The notes beneath the pieces were generated by a model that was not told the DNA's origin, searched no databases, and saw only the letters and a program-made list of their open reading frames with translations. A stretch of DNA of 64,000 nucleotides from Streptomyces sp. V4I2 (GTDB lineage: Bacteria > Actinomycetota > Actinomycetes > Streptomycetales > Streptomycetaceae), in assembly GCF_030817655.1 (NCBI RefSeq), contig NZ_JAUSZM010000003.1:9238001-9302000 (forward strand), read 5' to 3'. Of the stretch, positions 27,298-36,449 are shown in pieces. The position numbers and the translations under genes were made by a program. Each line of letters begins with the position of its first letter. The stretch's first letter is position 1.

Positions 27298-28140
27298 TCA
27301 GCCCTTGACGGCGGAGCTGGCGACGCCCTGGACGAACCACCGCTGGAAGAAGGCGAAGACGATCAGGACGGGCAGGACCAGGAGGACGCCGAAGGCCAGG
27401 ATCTGGCCCCAGTCCGGGGGCTGCTGGCCCTGGAAGACGCTCATCTCCAGGGGGAGCGGGCGGACCGACGGGTCGGAGATCATCAGCACCGGCCACAGGA
27501 ACGATCCCCACTGGATGAGGAAGGTGAGGATCGCGACCGAGGCGAAGGCCGGCTTCGACATCGGGACGATGATCGCGAAGAAGGTGCGCCACGGTCCCGC
27601 GCCGTCGATCCGGGCCGCTTCCTCGATGCTCGGCGGGATCGAGCGGAAGAACGTGTGGAACTGGTAGACCGAGAAGGCGTTGGCGATGAACGGGAGCGCC
27701 AGGATGTAGAGGGTGTTGCGCTGGTCGTTGAACATGTAGAAGAGCGGTACGGCCACCGACTCGAACGGGACCAGCATCAGCAGCAGGACGAGCGTGAAGA
27801 CGGCGTTCCGGCCGCGCCACTTCAGCCGTGAAAGCCCGTACGCCGCCATGGAGTTGACGAACAGGCCGCCTGTCACCACCACGAACGCCAGCAGCAGCGA
27901 GACGCCCATGAAGCGCCAGAAGTAGCCGGTGCTGTCGGAGTTGAGGCTGTCGAGGACGGCCGTGTAGTTGTCGAAGGAGAGGTTGGTCGGGAGGAAGCCG
28001 GACAGGCCGTTCAGGACCTCGTCGGACGGCTTGAGGCTGCCCAGGAACAGGTAGATCACCGGCAGCACGAAGACGAAGGCCAGCACGCTGAGTACGGCGT
28101 AGTCCAGGAAGCGGCGCAGGGGCGTAGAGGTGGTGCCCAT
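27298..28140 (-). CDS. Carbohydrate ABC transporter permease (MalG type)
   Basis: A 280-residue inner-membrane permease with six predicted helices, beginning YAVLSVLAFVFVLPVIYLFLGS. The EAA loop that contacts the ATPase is EEAARIDGAGPWRTFFAIIVPMSKP. It ends with FVQGVASSAVKG, a typical MalG-like tail. It is last in the importer unit and starts three bases after the stop of the MalF-type permease. No ATPase gene is present, so it must use a shared MsiK-type ATPase, as is usual in Streptomyces. Confidence 0.93.
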   Translation of the reverse strand: MGTTSTPLRRFLDYAVLSVLAFVFVLPVIYLFLGSLKPSDEVLNGLSGFLPTNLSFDNYTAVLDSLNSDSTGYFWRFMGVSLLLAFVVVTGGLFVNSMAAYGLSRLKWRGRNAVFTLVLLLMLVPFESVAVPLFYMFNDQRNTLYILALPFIANAFSVYQFHTFFRSIPPSIEEAARIDGAGPWRTFFAIIVPMSKPAFASVAILTFLIQWGSFLWPVLMISDPSVRPLPLEMSVFQGQQPPDWGQILAFGVLLVLPVLIVFAFFQRWFVQGVASSAVKG

Positions 28141-28143
28141 GGG

Positions 28144-29148
28144 TCAGTCCTCGTTTCCGGGCCGGACGACGCGGCGCTGGATGAGCGTCAGGACGACGAC
28201 GATCAGGAAGAAGACGACGGTGATCGCGGACGCCTGGCCGATGTTGTTCTGGTCGAAGGCGGTGGTGACGGCCTGGTACATCACGGTGCGGGTGGCGTCC
28301 TCGTCCAGGCCGCCGCCGCGGACGAGGACGTACACCTGGTCGAAGACCCGGAAGGAGAGCACCGAGGTGAGCATCGCGACGAAGACCAGGGTGCCGCGGA
28401 TACCGGGCAGGGTGACATGGCGGAACTGCTGCCAGCGGGAGGCGCGGTCCAGTTCGGCGGCCTCGTAGAGCTCGCCCGGGATCTGCTGGAGGCCGGCGAG
28501 CAGGATGACCATCTGGAAGCCGACGCCCTGCCAGATGGACAGCACGATGATCGAGCCCATCGCGGTGGCACCGTCGCCGAGCCAGTCGAAGGCGCCCCAG
28601 TTGCCGAAACTCACCGCGTCCAGCGCGGAGTTGAGCATGCCCTGGTCGCTGCGGGCGAGGATGAGGCGCCAGATCACGGCGACCAGCGCCATCGGGAAGA
28701 CCACCGGCATGAAGAAGAGGGACCGGAAGAATCCGATGGCCTTGAGCTTGCGGTTGAGCAGGATCGCCAGGGCCAGCGCCAGGGCCGTCTGCACGGGTAC
28801 GACGACCGCGGCGAAGGTCAGGTTGTTCAGCAGCGCCCGCAGGAACGGGCCGGACAGGTTGGGGTCGGTGAACAGCCGCCGGTACTGCTCGATCCCGAAC
28901 CAGGTCGGTTCCAGCGGGGAGCCGAGGCGGACGTTGTAGAAGGAGAGGACGACGGCGTAGCCGAACGGGACGCCGACGAAGGCGATGAGTCCGACGACGG
29001 CCGGGGCGGACATGAGCAGTCCGTGCAGCCAGTCGCGGTTCTTGCGGCCCGGCCGTGTTGATCGCGTCGACGGCGCGGGTTTCACGGATGTGGATGGGGC
29101 CTGCTCCGGGCCGGGCAGCGCGGTGTGCGCGGGTTCCACGGATGTCAC
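28144..29148 (-). CDS. Sugar ABC transporter permease (MalF type)
   Basis: A 334-residue partner permease. A 40-residue hydrophilic N-terminus precedes six helices (LLMSAPAVVGLIAFVGVPFGYAVVLSFYNV onward). The EAA loop is YEAAELDRASRWQQFRHVTLPGIRG. It lies between the binding protein (63 bases upstream) and the MalG-type permease. The specific sugar cannot be read from the sequence; neighbours suggest a beta-glucoside or fructose-containing oligosaccharide. Confidence 0.93.
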   Translation of the reverse strand: MTSVEPAHTALPGPEQAPSTSVKPAPSTRSTRPGRKNRDWLHGLLMSAPAVVGLIAFVGVPFGYAVVLSFYNVRLGSPLEPTWFGIEQYRRLFTDPNLSGPFLRALLNNLTFAAVVVPVQTALALALAILLNRKLKAIGFFRSLFFMPVVFPMALVAVIWRLILARSDQGMLNSALDAVSFGNWGAFDWLGDGATAMGSIIVLSIWQGVGFQMVILLAGLQQIPGELYEAAELDRASRWQQFRHVTLPGIRGTLVFVAMLTSVLSFRVFDQVYVLVRGGGLDEDATRTVMYQAVTTAFDQNNIGQASAITVVFFLIVVVLTLIQRRVVRPGNED

Positions 29149-29211
29149 GGGAGGGTCCTGTTCCCGGCGGGGCGGGCGCGGCGTGTGCGCTCCCGCCCCG
29201 GCCGATGGGTC

Positions 29212-30552
29212 CTACGGGATCTGGTAGCCGGCGTTGTCGGAGAAGTCCTGGTCGATGGCGCGGGCGGCCTTCTCCAGGGCGCTCTTCGGGTCGGCGCCGC
29301 CGTAGATGGAGTTCAGGGCCTCGCTGAACTTCGACGTGATCACGGGGTAGCCGGCGGTCACCGGGCGGGTGACGGCGACGCAGGACTTGGTGATGTCCTT
29401 GTCGCCGCACGGCTTGGCGAGCTGGTCGGCGTAGAGCTGGAGCGGGCCGCCCTGCTTGTAGAGGCTGCTCTTGGCGAGCGCGGTCTTGGTGGCGGGCACC
29501 GCCCCGTTGGCCGTCGTCATGGCGCTGACGTTGGTGTCGTCCAGGAGGGTGTCCAGGAACGTGCCGGCGGCCTTGGCGTTCTTGGTGTCGGCGCCGATGC
29601 CCCAGGCCCAGGAGCCCTGGCCGGTCTTGGGGCCGTTGCCGAAGTCGGGCAGCGGCAGCACGACGAGGTCGTCGCCGAGGGCCTCGCTGTAGGCGGGGTA
29701 CATCCAGTGGCCGACCCAGCTCAGGGCGACGCGGCCCTTGGCGAAGGCGTTGCCGTCGGTGTTGGGGTCGACGTACGTCTTCCAGGACTGGAAGGTCTTC
29801 ATGGCCGAGACCACGGCCGGGGTGTCCAGGGCGCCCTCCGCCTTGCCGTCCTTGAGGAGGGAGCCTCCGGCGGACCAGACGATCGGGGCGAAGCCGTAGG
29901 TGCCCCACTCGTTGGCGTAGCCGCCGCTCTCCTGGAGGTCGAGGGTCTTGCCGTCGGAGTCCTTGGCCTTCAGCGCCTTGAGCGCGGCGGTGAACTGAGC
30001 GGCCGTCCAGTCGTCGGACAGACCGGTCGGGTATTTCACCCCGGCCGCGTCCAGCAGCTTCTTGTTGCCGTAGATCCCGAGCCCGGAGTCGAACATGCCG
30101 AGGCCGTAGTGCTTGCCGTCGACCTCGCCCTGCGCCTTGCTCGCGTCGGTGGCGTTGGCCATGGTCTTGGCGGAGACGTACGTGTCTATGGGAGCGAGCT
30201 TCTTGTTGTAGACGAAGTTCGCCATGGTCGGGCCGTCGAACTCCATCACGTCCGGCAGCTCGGAGGCGCTGGTGGCCGTGATGACCTTGGTGTAGTCGGC
30301 ATCGGGGATCAGCTTCAGGTCGACCTTGATCGCGCTCTGCGAGGAGTTGAAGGACTTCACCGCGTTCTGCAGCGCGCTGGTCTCGTTCTTCTGGCCCTGG
30401 TGGGCCCAGACGCTGATGGTGCCCTTGCCGCTTCCGGCCTCGGCGGAGGCATCGGTACCGCCACCCCCGCCGCAGGCGGCCAGCGCCACCAGGGGGAGGA
30501 GGGCCAGGCCCGTACAGGCGGTGCGGCGGTACTTTCTGCTGGTCGAGCTCAT
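29212..30552 (-). CDS. Extracellular sugar-binding lipoprotein
   Basis: A 446-residue solute-binding protein of ABC family 1. The signal ends in a lipobox (LVALAACGGGGG), so the mature protein is anchored by its cysteine. The domain begins ISVWAHQGQKNETSALQNAV and includes GWVGHW-like elements (ALSWVGHWMYPAYS) and WAWGIGADTKN. It delivers the sugar to the two downstream permeases. It starts 77 bases after the LacI gene and that gap has no LacI-type palindrome, so it may be transcribed with lacI. Confidence 0.93.
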   Translation of the reverse strand: MSSTSRKYRRTACTGLALLPLVALAACGGGGGTDASAEAGSGKGTISVWAHQGQKNETSALQNAVKSFNSSQSAIKVDLKLIPDADYTKVITATSASELPDVMEFDGPTMANFVYNKKLAPIDTYVSAKTMANATDASKAQGEVDGKHYGLGMFDSGLGIYGNKKLLDAAGVKYPTGLSDDWTAAQFTAALKALKAKDSDGKTLDLQESGGYANEWGTYGFAPIVWSAGGSLLKDGKAEGALDTPAVVSAMKTFQSWKTYVDPNTDGNAFAKGRVALSWVGHWMYPAYSEALGDDLVVLPLPDFGNGPKTGQGSWAWGIGADTKNAKAAGTFLDTLLDDTNVSAMTTANGAVPATKTALAKSSLYKQGGPLQLYADQLAKPCGDKDITKSCVAVTRPVTAGYPVITSKFSEALNSIYGGADPKSALEKAARAIDQDFSDNAGYQIP

Positions 30553-30629
30553 GGCTGTGCCTCCGTGCTGTGGCGAGGGTTCGGCGTGCTGACGTGCTGT
30601 CCGGACATGCGGATGTGGGGCTCGGGGAG

Positions 30630-31652
30630 TTACTGCGGGCCGCGCGGGCGCGGCGGGGCGGTGGTCTCGCGCAGGACGAGTCGGATGGGCATCTGCACCT
30701 GCGCGGCGGGTGGTTCGGCGTCGGGCTCGTCCAGCTGACGCAGCAGCAGCCGGGCGGCCTCGGCACCCTGCTCGGCGACCGGCTGGGCGACCGTGGTCAG
30801 GCCGACCACGTCGGCGAGTTCGTGGTCGTCGAAGCCGACGACGGACACGTCCTGCGGCACCCTCAGCCGATGGCGCCGCAGGGCCCGCAAGGCGCCCATC
30901 GCCATCTCGTCGGACTGCGCGAACACGGCGGTCGGCGGACGGGAGACGGCCAGCAGTTCGGTCATGGCCCGCTCGCCGCCCTCGACGGTGTAGTCGCCGT
31001 CCGCCTCCAGGGCCGCGTCGTGCTCGATACCGGCGTCGCTCAGCACGTCCAGGTAGGCGTTGCGCCGCTCGATGGGGGTGGTCCAGTGCAGCGGCCCGCT
31101 GGTTCCGCTGATCATGCCGATCCGGCGGTGGCCGAGATTGACCAGATGCCGTACGGCGCTCTCGGTGCCGGCCCGGTCGTCGATGCCGACGACGGTGAAG
31201 CCGGGCCGGGTGCCGCCGACCGTGGTGGCCAGCGGCACCCCCAGGGAGCGCAGTGCGGCCGACTCCTCCTCGTCAGGGATGAGCAGCGACAGCACCGCGT
31301 CCACCCGCTTGCGGACCGGCAACTTGGTGAAGAAGCGCTTGCGTGTCTCCGGCGAGCCCAGGTTGTACAGCAGTACGTCGTACCCGGCGGCGCTGAACTC
31401 GCGCTCGGCGGCGTCCAGCACGGTGCCGAAGAACCAGCGGCCCACGTACGGGACAAGAACCCCGATGGTGAAGGTACGGCCGCTGGCCAGACTGGACGCG
31501 GAACGCGAGGCGGTGTACCCGAGCCGGGCGGCGACGGCCGTGATCTGCGCCCGCACTTCCTCGGAGACCCCCGGTCGGCCGCGCAGCGCGCGGGACACGG
31601 TGGACGCCGAGACTCCGGCGGCGCGGGCGACATCGGTGATGCTGGCCGTCAC
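30630..31652 (-). CDS. LacI family transcriptional regulator
   Basis: A 340-residue repressor. The helix-turn-helix is ITDVARAAGVSASTVSRALRG at residues 4-24, with the hinge at SASSLASG and a periplasmic-binding-protein-like sugar domain after FTIGVLVPYVGRWFFG. It is first in the minus-strand unit with the importer and divergent from the two glycosidase genes. A CGCAAGCGTTTGCG palindrome between them is the likely operator, so the sugar probably relieves repression of both arms. Confidence 0.93.
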   Translation of the reverse strand: MTASITDVARAAGVSASTVSRALRGRPGVSEEVRAQITAVAARLGYTASRSASSLASGRTFTIGVLVPYVGRWFFGTVLDAAEREFSAAGYDVLLYNLGSPETRKRFFTKLPVRKRVDAVLSLLIPDEEESAALRSLGVPLATTVGGTRPGFTVVGIDDRAGTESAVRHLVNLGHRRIGMISGTSGPLHWTTPIERRNAYLDVLSDAGIEHDAALEADGDYTVEGGERAMTELLAVSRPPTAVFAQSDEMAMGALRALRRHRLRVPQDVSVVGFDDHELADVVGLTTVAQPVAEQGAEAARLLLRQLDEPDAEPPAAQVQMPIRLVLRETTAPPRPRGPQ

Positions 31653-31726
31653 GGCGCATTCCTCCCGTTGATTTCACGTCGGTGTGATCTGTGGGTGACG
31701 TGACCGTAAACCCGGCCACCTTGTTG

Positions 31727-31740
31727 CGCAAGCGTTTGCG
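31727..31740. promoter_or_regulatory. LacI-type operator
   Basis: CGCAAGCGTTTGCG is a 14-base palindrome with one mismatch and a central CG, the classic LacI/GalR site form. It lies 75 bases before lacI and 94 bases before the glycosidase gene, in the shared divergent promoter region. Confidence 0.82.
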
Positions 31741-31833
31741 TTCATATTTACTGGGGCCGATCTGCAAGAGACCTCTTTGTTATCAAGCGTCAGCGCACAC
31801 GTTTGGGCGCTGTGGAGCCGACAGGACCTGTGC

Positions 31834-33183
31834 ATGCGATACGCCCCGCCCGGCCTCTGCGTGAACGACTTCGCCCTCCTGCGCGACGAGGACGGCACGT
31901 ACGCGGTGCTGCACCTGCAGGGCCCCTGGACACCGGAGTTCGACCATCTGCGGATGGAGACTTCCTACGGCCGTGCCACCTCCACCGACCTGGTCCACTG
32001 GCAGCCCCAGGGCACCGCCTTCGGCAACGGACTGCCCGGTCGCTTCGACCAGCAGGCGGTGTGGACGATGCACCCTCTGCGGCACGGCGACGGAATGGCG
32101 ATGTTCTACACGGGCGTCTCCGGTCTCACACCGGGCGGCTGGCCGCTCCAGTCGGTAGGACTGGCGTACTCCGACCGCACCGACGGCACGGGCTGGCGGC
32201 GCCATGGCACCGCGCCGGTCGTCGAGGCGGACCCGCGCTGGTACCGCACCGGTGAACGCATGGGCTGGCGCGACCCGTTCGTCGTACGCGACGACGCGTC
32301 GGACGGCTGGGTCATGGTCGTCTGCGCCAGCGACGCCTCCCTGCCGGTGGAGGTCAGCGGCTGCGTCGGGCTGGCCACCTCCGACGACCTGGAGCACTGG
32401 ACCGTGCATCCGCCGCTCATCTCACCCGGCGACGTGGACGAGTTGGAGTGCCCGGTCCTGGAACGCCTCGACGACGGCAGCTGGCTGCTCCTCGGCTCCA
32501 TCGGCGCCACCCGCGGCTTCGAGGCGTGGACGGCCCCGAGCCTGCGCGGCCCCTGGACCCGGCGCGGCCCTCTCGGCCCGACCGGCGCCTACGCCCCCCG
32601 CGTGATCGCCGCGCCCGACGGCTCCCGCGTCGTGCTGCACACCACGCCCCGCCAGGTCGGCCTCAGCGACACCGGGGAGCGCTGCCGCGGCATGCTCACC
32701 CAGCCGAAGTCACTTGTGGTGGAGGGCGATTCGGCCCCCCGCCTCGAATGGTGGCCCGGTCTGAACGCCTGGCTCGGCGAGGAGACGGACCGCCCCGCCC
32801 TGCACGCGGTCGGCGACATCGGTATCACCGGGCGGGTCGAGATCACCCTGCGCACCGACGCCCCGGACGGCGACCGTCCCGCCCTCGCCGTGGGCTGCGA
32901 CGGCAAGAACCTCTGGGTCACGGGCCCCGACGGGACCCGGCTCGGCGAGACCGTCCTCACGGACCCCGCCGCCACGCTGCGCATCCTCACCGTCGGCGAG
33001 TACGTCGAGGTCTACGCCGACAACGTCTTCGCCCTCACGACCCTGTGCTACTCCGGGCACCCCGGCCCGTGGACGGCCGTCAGCGAAGGACGCGAACACA
33101 CCATCCCCGTCCGCCCGATCCGGCTGCCCGACCCGCACCGCGACGACGCCTCCGCCATCTGGCCCGGCCCGTCCCCGCGCTGA
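31834..33183 (+). CDS. GH32-like five-bladed propeller glycosidase
   Basis: A 449-residue cytoplasmic enzyme related to GH32/GH43 propellers. It starts MRYAPPGLCVNDFALLRDE, with the aspartate in the place of the GH32 nucleophile. MGWRDPFVV supplies the conserved R-D pair and DELECPVL the E-C-P acid/base element. The C-terminal beta-sandwich (GRVEITLRTD, EVYADNVFALTTL) is the GH32 domain. Substrate could be a fructoside or another short oligosaccharide. I chose the ATG at 31834 (AGGA nearby); the earlier start adds unrelated residues. It is probably co-transcribed with the GH1 gene 26 bases on. Confidence 0.78.
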   Translation: MRYAPPGLCVNDFALLRDEDGTYAVLHLQGPWTPEFDHLRMETSYGRATSTDLVHWQPQGTAFGNGLPGRFDQQAVWTMHPLRHGDGMAMFYTGVSGLTPGGWPLQSVGLAYSDRTDGTGWRRHGTAPVVEADPRWYRTGERMGWRDPFVVRDDASDGWVMVVCASDASLPVEVSGCVGLATSDDLEHWTVHPPLISPGDVDELECPVLERLDDGSWLLLGSIGATRGFEAWTAPSLRGPWTRRGPLGPTGAYAPRVIAAPDGSRVVLHTTPRQVGLSDTGERCRGMLTQPKSLVVEGDSAPRLEWWPGLNAWLGEETDRPALHAVGDIGITGRVEITLRTDAPDGDRPALAVGCDGKNLWVTGPDGTRLGETVLTDPAATLRILTVGEYVEVYADNVFALTTLCYSGHPGPWTAVSEGREHTIPVRPIRLPDPHRDDASAIWPGPSPR

Positions 33184-33209
33184 CCCAACTCCCTCCGGAA
33201 AGGCCCGCA

Positions 33210-34421
33210 ATGCCCGCCGTGAACGTCACCGCCGACGGTCTCCGCTTCCCCGACGGCTTCCTGTGGGGAGCCTCCACCGCCGCCCACCAGATCGAGGGCA
33301 ACAACGTCAACAGCGACTGGTGGCAGACGGAACACAGCGGCGGCTCCATCGCCGAGCCCAGCGGTGACGCCGCCGACAGCTACCACCGGTGGCGCGAGGA
33401 CATGGACCTGCTCGCCGAACTCGGCTTCACCGACTACCGCTTCAGCATCGAATGGGCCCGCATCGAGCCCGCCCCCGGCCACTTCTCCAAGGCCGAGATC
33501 GCCCACTACCGGCGCATGGTCGACGGGGCGATCGAACGCGGCCTGCGCCCGATGGTCACCCTCCACCACTTCACCGTCCCGCGCTGGTTCGCCGAGCGCG
33601 GCGGCTGGACCGCGGACGGGGCGGTGGACCTGTTCGAGCGGTACGTGCGCGCCACCGCGCCGGTCATCGGCACCGGCGTACGGCACGTGTGCACCATCAA
33701 TGAACCCAACATGATCGCGGTCGCCGGCGCCGTCCGTGAACTGGGCACCGAAGCACCCCCCGCGGCCGGCCTCCCGCTGCCCGACAAGGCCACCACCGGC
33801 GCCCTGATCCAGGCCCACCACCGCGCCACGGCCGCCGTCAAGGCGATCTCCGCCGACATCCAGGTCGGTTGGTCGATCGCCAACCAGGTGTACCAGGCAC
33901 TCCCCGGTGCCGAAGCCGCCACCGCCGCCTACAGCCACCCCCGCGAAGACGTCTTCATCGAAGCCGCCCGCGACGACGACTGGATCGGCGTCCAGTCCTA
34001 CACCCGCACCAGGATCACCACCGACGGCCCCATCCCGGCGCCCGACGACGCCGAACGCACCCTCACAGGCTGGGAGTACTACCCGCAAGCCATCGGATAC
34101 GCCCTGCGCCACACCGCCGGGATCGTCGGCGACGTCCCCCTGATCGTCACCGAGAACGGCATCGCCACCGACGACGACACACGCCGCATCCACTACACGA
34201 CCGGCGCGCTCCAGGCAGTATCCGCCGCTCTGGAGGACGGCCTCGACGTACGCGGCTACCTCCACTGGAGCGCACTCGACAACTACGAATGGGGCTCCTA
34301 CAAACCCACCTTCGGCCTCATCTCCGTCGACCCCGACACCTTCGAACGCACCCCCAAGCCCTCCGCGGCCTGGCTCGGCGGACTCGCCCATGTCGGCGTA
34401 CTGCCCCGAGCCGCCTCCTGA
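33210..34421 (+). CDS. Glycoside hydrolase family 1 beta-glucosidase-like enzyme
   Basis: A 403-residue TIM-barrel glycosidase. The N-terminal signature is FLWGASTAAHQIEGNN, the acid/base glutamate lies in TINEPN, and the nucleophile in VTENGIA. YLHWSALDNYEWGSY supplies the aglycone-site residues. There is no signal peptide, so it acts on imported sugars. It follows the GH32-like gene by 26 bases with GGAAAGG before its ATG. Together with the importer it forms a complete uptake and hydrolysis locus. Confidence 0.94.
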   Translation: MPAVNVTADGLRFPDGFLWGASTAAHQIEGNNVNSDWWQTEHSGGSIAEPSGDAADSYHRWREDMDLLAELGFTDYRFSIEWARIEPAPGHFSKAEIAHYRRMVDGAIERGLRPMVTLHHFTVPRWFAERGGWTADGAVDLFERYVRATAPVIGTGVRHVCTINEPNMIAVAGAVRELGTEAPPAAGLPLPDKATTGALIQAHHRATAAVKAISADIQVGWSIANQVYQALPGAEAATAAYSHPREDVFIEAARDDDWIGVQSYTRTRITTDGPIPAPDDAERTLTGWEYYPQAIGYALRHTAGIVGDVPLIVTENGIATDDDTRRIHYTTGALQAVSAALEDGLDVRGYLHWSALDNYEWGSYKPTFGLISVDPDTFERTPKPSAAWLGGLAHVGVLPRAAS

Positions 34422-34463
34422 TCGACCTGCGTTCGGCTCTCGACCGGTGCCGGGCCGGGCAGT

Positions 34464-35000
34464 TCAGCGATCGAGTGCGGGACGGCCGGCCAGGCCGGTG
34501 TCGAGCATGATGCGGTCGACGGTCTCGGGCAGGGTGCTGTCGGTGCCGATGACGGTCTCGACGTCGCCGGGCAGCAGATCGAGTTCCCGGTACCAGTCGC
34601 GCAGGTCCCTCTCGCCGACCTCTTCGGCAATCGGCTTGGTGGCGTGGCGTACGAGGGTTTCGCCGAACGGCACGTGCAGGTAGTAGCCGTGGGTCGGGCC
34701 GCGGTGGTCGGCGCGCAGCCGCGCGAGCATCTCGCCGTAGCGGTCGGCGTACAGGATGCCCTCCAGGACGACGTGATACCCGGCGTCCAGGGCGTATCGG
34801 GCGACGGTGTCGATGAGGCCGATGTTCGCCGCGCCCGGCACGTCCCGCTCTCTCAGCACGATCCGGCGGAGGTTGTCCTGGCCGACGATGGCCAGGCCGC
34901 GGCCGAAACGGTCCCGGATGCCGGCCGCCACGCTCGACTTGCCCGAAGCGCTGTTGCCCCGCAGGACGATCAGCCGGGTCTCTTCCGTGCCCACCACCAC
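34464..35000 (-). CDS. P-loop kinase-like protein
   Basis: A 178-residue nucleotide-binding protein similar to small zeta-toxin or gluconate-kinase-type enzymes. Walker A is GNSASGKSS near residue 17. A DNLRR segment follows, then VVLEGILYADRYGEML and a lid-like GETLVRHATKP. Substrate is unknown. The open frame continues upstream. I chose the GTG at 35000 because GGAGTAGG precedes it and similarity starts there. Confidence 0.78.
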   Translation of the reverse strand: MVVGTEETRLIVLRGNSASGKSSVAAGIRDRFGRGLAIVGQDNLRRIVLRERDVPGAANIGLIDTVARYALDAGYHVVLEGILYADRYGEMLARLRADHRGPTHGYYLHVPFGETLVRHATKPIAEEVGERDLRDWYRELDLLPGDVETVIGTDSTLPETVDRIMLDTGLAGRPALDR

Positions 35001-35076
35001 AGTGGCCAACCTACTCCGTGCTCGCAGCTCATGGCTTTGAGGTCGTTCTTCGACAGGTTGCGCAACAGCCAGTACG

Positions 35077-36107
<1,031 letters not shown>

Positions 36108-36230
36108 CAGGGGCGTCCCCGTGTTTGAGCAAGGACTCGTCGGCACTGGCACGGGGTTCCCGCGCCGGCAGGTTGCACACCTTGATCCCTAGTCCCCGTG
36201 TCCTCGGCCGAACCGGGCAGGAGGAGGTCT

Positions 36231-36374
36231 GTGAGCAACCACACTCACCACGGCAAACACCCGCAGGTGGAGGGAACTTGGCGTCCTGGCGGCGGTGCCG
36301 CGGGGTGCACCGTCATCGACTCGCCGGTCCCGTCTGTCACGATGGTCCGCGCCGTAACCGACTCGGTGGAGTGA
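36231..36374 (+). CDS. Possible small His-rich peptide upstream of the MFS gene
   Basis: A 47-codon frame starts at a GTG preceded by GGAGGAGG, one of the best ribosome sites in the window. It begins VSNHTHHGKHPQVEG and ends at TGA. The first eleven residues contain four histidines. No family is recognised beyond a faint likeness to the start of small Streptomyces HGxTPAAW membrane proteins, whose hydrophobic part is missing. It may be a leader peptide for the MFS gene 75 bases on, a remnant, or not translated. The rest of the 36108-36449 gap shows nothing clear. Confidence 0.35.
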   Translation: MSNHTHHGKHPQVEGTWRPGGGAAGCTVIDSPVPSVTMVRAVTDSVE

Positions 36375-36449
36375 CCGCGCAGCGCAGCCGGCGTCCCTCG
36401 GTTTCGCCGACCTGTCTGACCTCCCACCTCGCCTCTCGGGTACCGCACT

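Noticed and set aside
26939-30766. 1275-codon minus-strand open frame
   Set aside because: It runs in a different frame through three well-supported transporter genes on the same strand and is arginine/proline-rich with no domain. It is a GC-bias shadow.
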